Below, piece by piece: positions 60,229-64,000 of a stretch of DNA of 64,000 nucleotides. The notes under the pieces are model-generated. The model was not told where the DNA came from, ran no database searches, and saw only the letters and a list, made by a program, of their open reading frames with translations. The DNA is taken from NCBI GenBank assembly GCA_026636295.1, contig CP089457.1, forward strand, positions 797,459-861,458. Direction: 5' to 3'. Both the position numbers and the translations under genes were made by a program. This stretch comes from Medakamo hakoo. Taxonomy: Eukaryota; Chlorophyta; Trebouxiophyceae; Coccomyxaceae. How positions within the stretch are numbered: the first letter of the stretch is position 1; each line of letters starts with the position of its first letter.

Positions 60229-61179
60229 CTACACAGCTCCACCTGACGCCGGCTTCACCTTCCCGCCATACTTCTCCACTCCAGGCAAGCCCTTCTCTGC
60301 AAAGTCCGCCACGACATCCGCAAACTCTTTCGGCTGCTCCACATAACACCAGTGCCCGCCGCCTTCGAACGAGACCACGCCCGCCAAATCAGGCTGCATG
60401 AGGTCGGCGACGGCAGTGCACCCTGCCGGCGGAAAGATGTCGGACTTGGCGCCCACGACGACCAAAGACTCGAGTGCGATGGCCGGCAAGACGGGCCGCC
60501 AGTCGGACGCGGTGTGGTCGGCCATGAGGAGCGCCAAGTCATCGCCGGCGCACCTCCCCGTCTCGGACGCGAGCAGCGACGCAACCTCGCCTGGAATGGG
60601 TTGGGCCAGGCACGCGGCCGCGTTGCCGGCTGCAAAGACGCGCCCATCCCCGCGGACGGCGGCTTGCAGGGCGGCCAGGCTTGCGGCATCATAGCAGCCC
60701 TTGGACCCGAGCGTCCATCCGGGCGCCCGGTTCTGGAGCGGCGCCTGGTCGATGAATACCAGCCTGGACAGGCCGGCGCTGGCGTGGCGTTGGGCGTGCG
60801 CCCACAGGACGGCCGCGCCCATGGACGCGCCCGCAGCCGTGATGGAGCGGCCGGGGCGCCTCGCCTGGACGTCTTGCACCACCGCTGCGAGGTCGTCGGC
60901 CAGGCGGGTGACCGTGTGGCCGCCCGCCGACCGGCCGGAGTCGCCGTGGAATCTGAGATCCGGCGCGATGACGGTGGTGCCACGGGCGACGAGGAACGGC
61001 ACGACCGGGTCCCAGTACCGGCGTGAGCCGGACCAGCCGTGGAGGAGGAGGATGGTCGGCGGTGGCGAGGTTGGTGGCGCATGCGTGGATGGCGGTGGGT
61101 CGAAAATGGCGTAGGACAGGGTGGTGCCGTCATCGGCAGTGACCGAGGCTAGGACAGGGGAGAGCGCTGGATCCGGCAT
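60229..61179 (-). CDS. Alpha/beta-hydrolase fold protein (third in window)
   Basis: Predicted serine hydrolase of 316 residues, single exon. Typical epoxide-hydrolase/esterase layout: ILLLHGWSGSRRYW (oxyanion loop), VIAPDLRFHGDSGRS, nucleophile elbow GASMGA (Ser about 125), VVVGAKSDIFPP (acid) and FEGGGHWCYVEQP (His). Core length is normal for stand-alone hydrolases, with little of the low-complexity padding seen in neighbouring genes. No targeting signal is evident. It is only weakly similar in motif detail to the two hydrolases at 25986-27928 and 34359-35499, so recent tandem duplication is unlikely. Head-to-head with SQD1 at 194 bp, which might give co-regulation. Confidence 0.9.
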   Translation of the reverse strand: MPDPALSPVLASVTADDGTTLSYAIFDPPPSTHAPPTSPPPTILLLHGWSGSRRYWDPVVPFLVARGTTVIAPDLRFHGDSGRSAGGHTVTRLADDLAAVVQDVQARRPGRSITAAGASMGAAVLWAHAQRHASAGLSRLVFIDQAPLQNRAPGWTLGSKGCYDAASLAALQAAVRGDGRVFAAGNAAACLAQPIPGEVASLLASETGRCAGDDLALLMADHTASDWRPVLPAIALESLVVVGAKSDIFPPAGCTAVADLMQPDLAGVVSFEGGGHWCYVEQPKEFADVVADFAEKGLPGVEKYGGKVKPASGGAV

Positions 61180-61373
61180 GCCGCCTGGGAGGTTAGTGGT
61201 CCGCGCGCGATCGCGCGCGCGCGCTTGTGTGTTTCAAGATGTCGGGGAGAAGGAATGAACGAGTGGAGAACGGCAGAGCGAAAAAAAAGCGCGACGACGT
61301 CGAAGACGGCCGTCTCTTTTTCACCGTCCTTGCGCACTCCAACCGACCTTTGTCTTTCAACCTTCACCTCCCA
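61180..61373. promoter_or_regulatory. 194-bp shared promoter region (hydrolase / SQD1)
   Basis: Head-to-head spacer with a CG-alternating run (CGCGCGCGATCGCGCGCGCGCG near 61201-61222) and an A8 run near 61281. No TATA motif recognised. Confidence 0.4.
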
Positions 61374-63554
<2,181 letters not shown>

Positions 63555-63799
63555 GAAATGAGGAGGGGGTGGAGGGTGGTGTGGTGTGGGCACCCACCAC
63601 ATGTGCGAGCCGCGCGCCGACGTTCCTGGCCAGGCCGCTGCATGCGCCTGGCCTGGGCTAAGCCCCTCGGAGACACCGGGCGGGCCTGGAGGTGGGGGAC
63701 TTGTGTGTGTGTGCGCGTGTATGTGTGTGTGTAGACGGGCGATGACGGAAACGGGCGACCGATTTCCATCGACCTGGAGTGGAGGGCGCACGGTTGGTG
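63555..63799. other. Subtelomeric spacer of about 245 bp
   Basis: Between the SQD1 stop and the first telomere-like units. GT-rich near 63700-63735, no subtelomeric repeat family recognised and no gene. It must hold the SQD1 poly(A) region. Confidence 0.5.
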
Positions 63800-63863
63800 T
63801 TAGTTTTTAGGGTTAGGTTTAGTTTTTAGGTTTAGTTTTTAGGGTTAGGGTCAGGGTTCAGGT
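63800..63863 (+). repeat. Degenerate telomere-proximal repeats
   Basis: Irregular units: TTTTTAGGG, TTAGG, TTTAG, TTTTTAGG, TTAGGG, TCAGGG, TTCAGG. These look like variant telomerase products or aged telomere sequence at the chromosome-telomere boundary. Confidence 0.85.
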
Positions 63864-64000
63864 TTAGGGTTAGGGTTAGGGTTAGGGTTAGGGTTAGGGT
63901 TAGGGTTAGGGTTAGGGTTAGGGTTAGGGTTAGGGTTAGGGTTAGGGTTAGGGTTAGGGTTAGGGTTAGGGTTAGGGTTAGGGTTAGGGTTAGGGTTAGG
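63864..64000 (+). repeat. Telomere, (TTAGGG)n, right chromosome end
   Basis: About 22 perfect TTAGGG units running to the window edge, G-rich strand 5' to 3' outward, as expected at a right-hand chromosome end. The first full unit follows an extra T, giving one plant-type TTTAGGG. Confidence 0.98.

Overview
This window is the right-hand end of a nuclear chromosome from a strongly GC-rich, photosynthetic, single-celled eukaryote, most likely an alga. The main evidence is: spliceosomal introns with clean GT/GC-AG borders; a tRNA gene split by an intron at the standard eukaryotic position; eukaryote-only proteins (PRP28, epsin, DHHC palmitoyltransferase, TBC1D22, kinesin, Pol theta, centrin, RNase P subunit p40); plastid functions (SQD1 for sulfolipid synthesis, a plastid-type RelA/SpoT homologue, a riboflavin synthase with a leader, an OEP24-like outer-envelope barrel); and a TTAGGG telomere at the right edge. 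Introns are few (0-4 per gene, mostly 100-450 bp). The lineage cannot be fixed by reading alone: the envelope protein hints at the green lineage, but TTAGGG telomeres and high GC also occur in other algal groups.

Layout. 1-21 kb: the end of a membrane protein, PRP28 (-), an M50 metalloprotease (+), epsin (-), a mucin-like type I membrane glycoprotein (-), a DHHC palmitoyltransferase (+), serine hydroxymethyltransferase (-), an RPP40-like RNase P subunit (-), TBC1D22 (+) and a kinesin (-). 20.7-38.5 kb: an SLC17-like MFS transporter (-), a 1.3 kb gene-free stretch, an OEP24-like protein (-), an alpha/beta hydrolase (-), the RSH stringent-response enzyme (+), riboflavin synthase (-), intron-containing tRNA-Arg(ACG) (-), a second alpha/beta hydrolase (+), a DUF3605 protein (+) and a PWI-like/RS/RRM RNA-binding protein (+). 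38.8-64 kb: DNA polymerase theta (-), a two-RRM hnRNP-like protein (-), a RecQ helicase (-), a ribokinase-type PfkB kinase (-), centrin (+), a Sec16-motif coiled-coil protein (-), a third alpha/beta hydrolase (-), SQD1 (+), then about 250 bp of subtelomere and the telomere.

The genes are not an operon or island. They form a dense eukaryotic array with many head-to-head pairs (intergenic distances 133-277 bp) and tail-to-tail pairs (60-306 bp), so most promoters must be short and partly shared. Functional themes: RNA processing (PRP28, RPP40, hnRNP-like, PWI/RRM, tRNA), vesicle traffic (epsin, TBC1D22, DHHC, Sec16-like), plastid metabolism and signalling (RSH, SQD1, OEP24-like, riboflavin synthase), and repair helicases (Pol theta, RecQ) in the distal third. 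Exon borders were worked out by hand from splice-site motifs, reading phase and family knowledge. All junctions given keep the frame, except one apparent frameshift near the end of RSH. I found no mobile element, CRISPR array, rRNA or defence cluster. The least familiar objects are the Cys-module mucin-like protein at 6853-10537, the Sec16-motif/coiled-coil protein at 55663-59877, and the intron features (frequent +4 C donors, an ATG-only exon, a 34-nt microexon).
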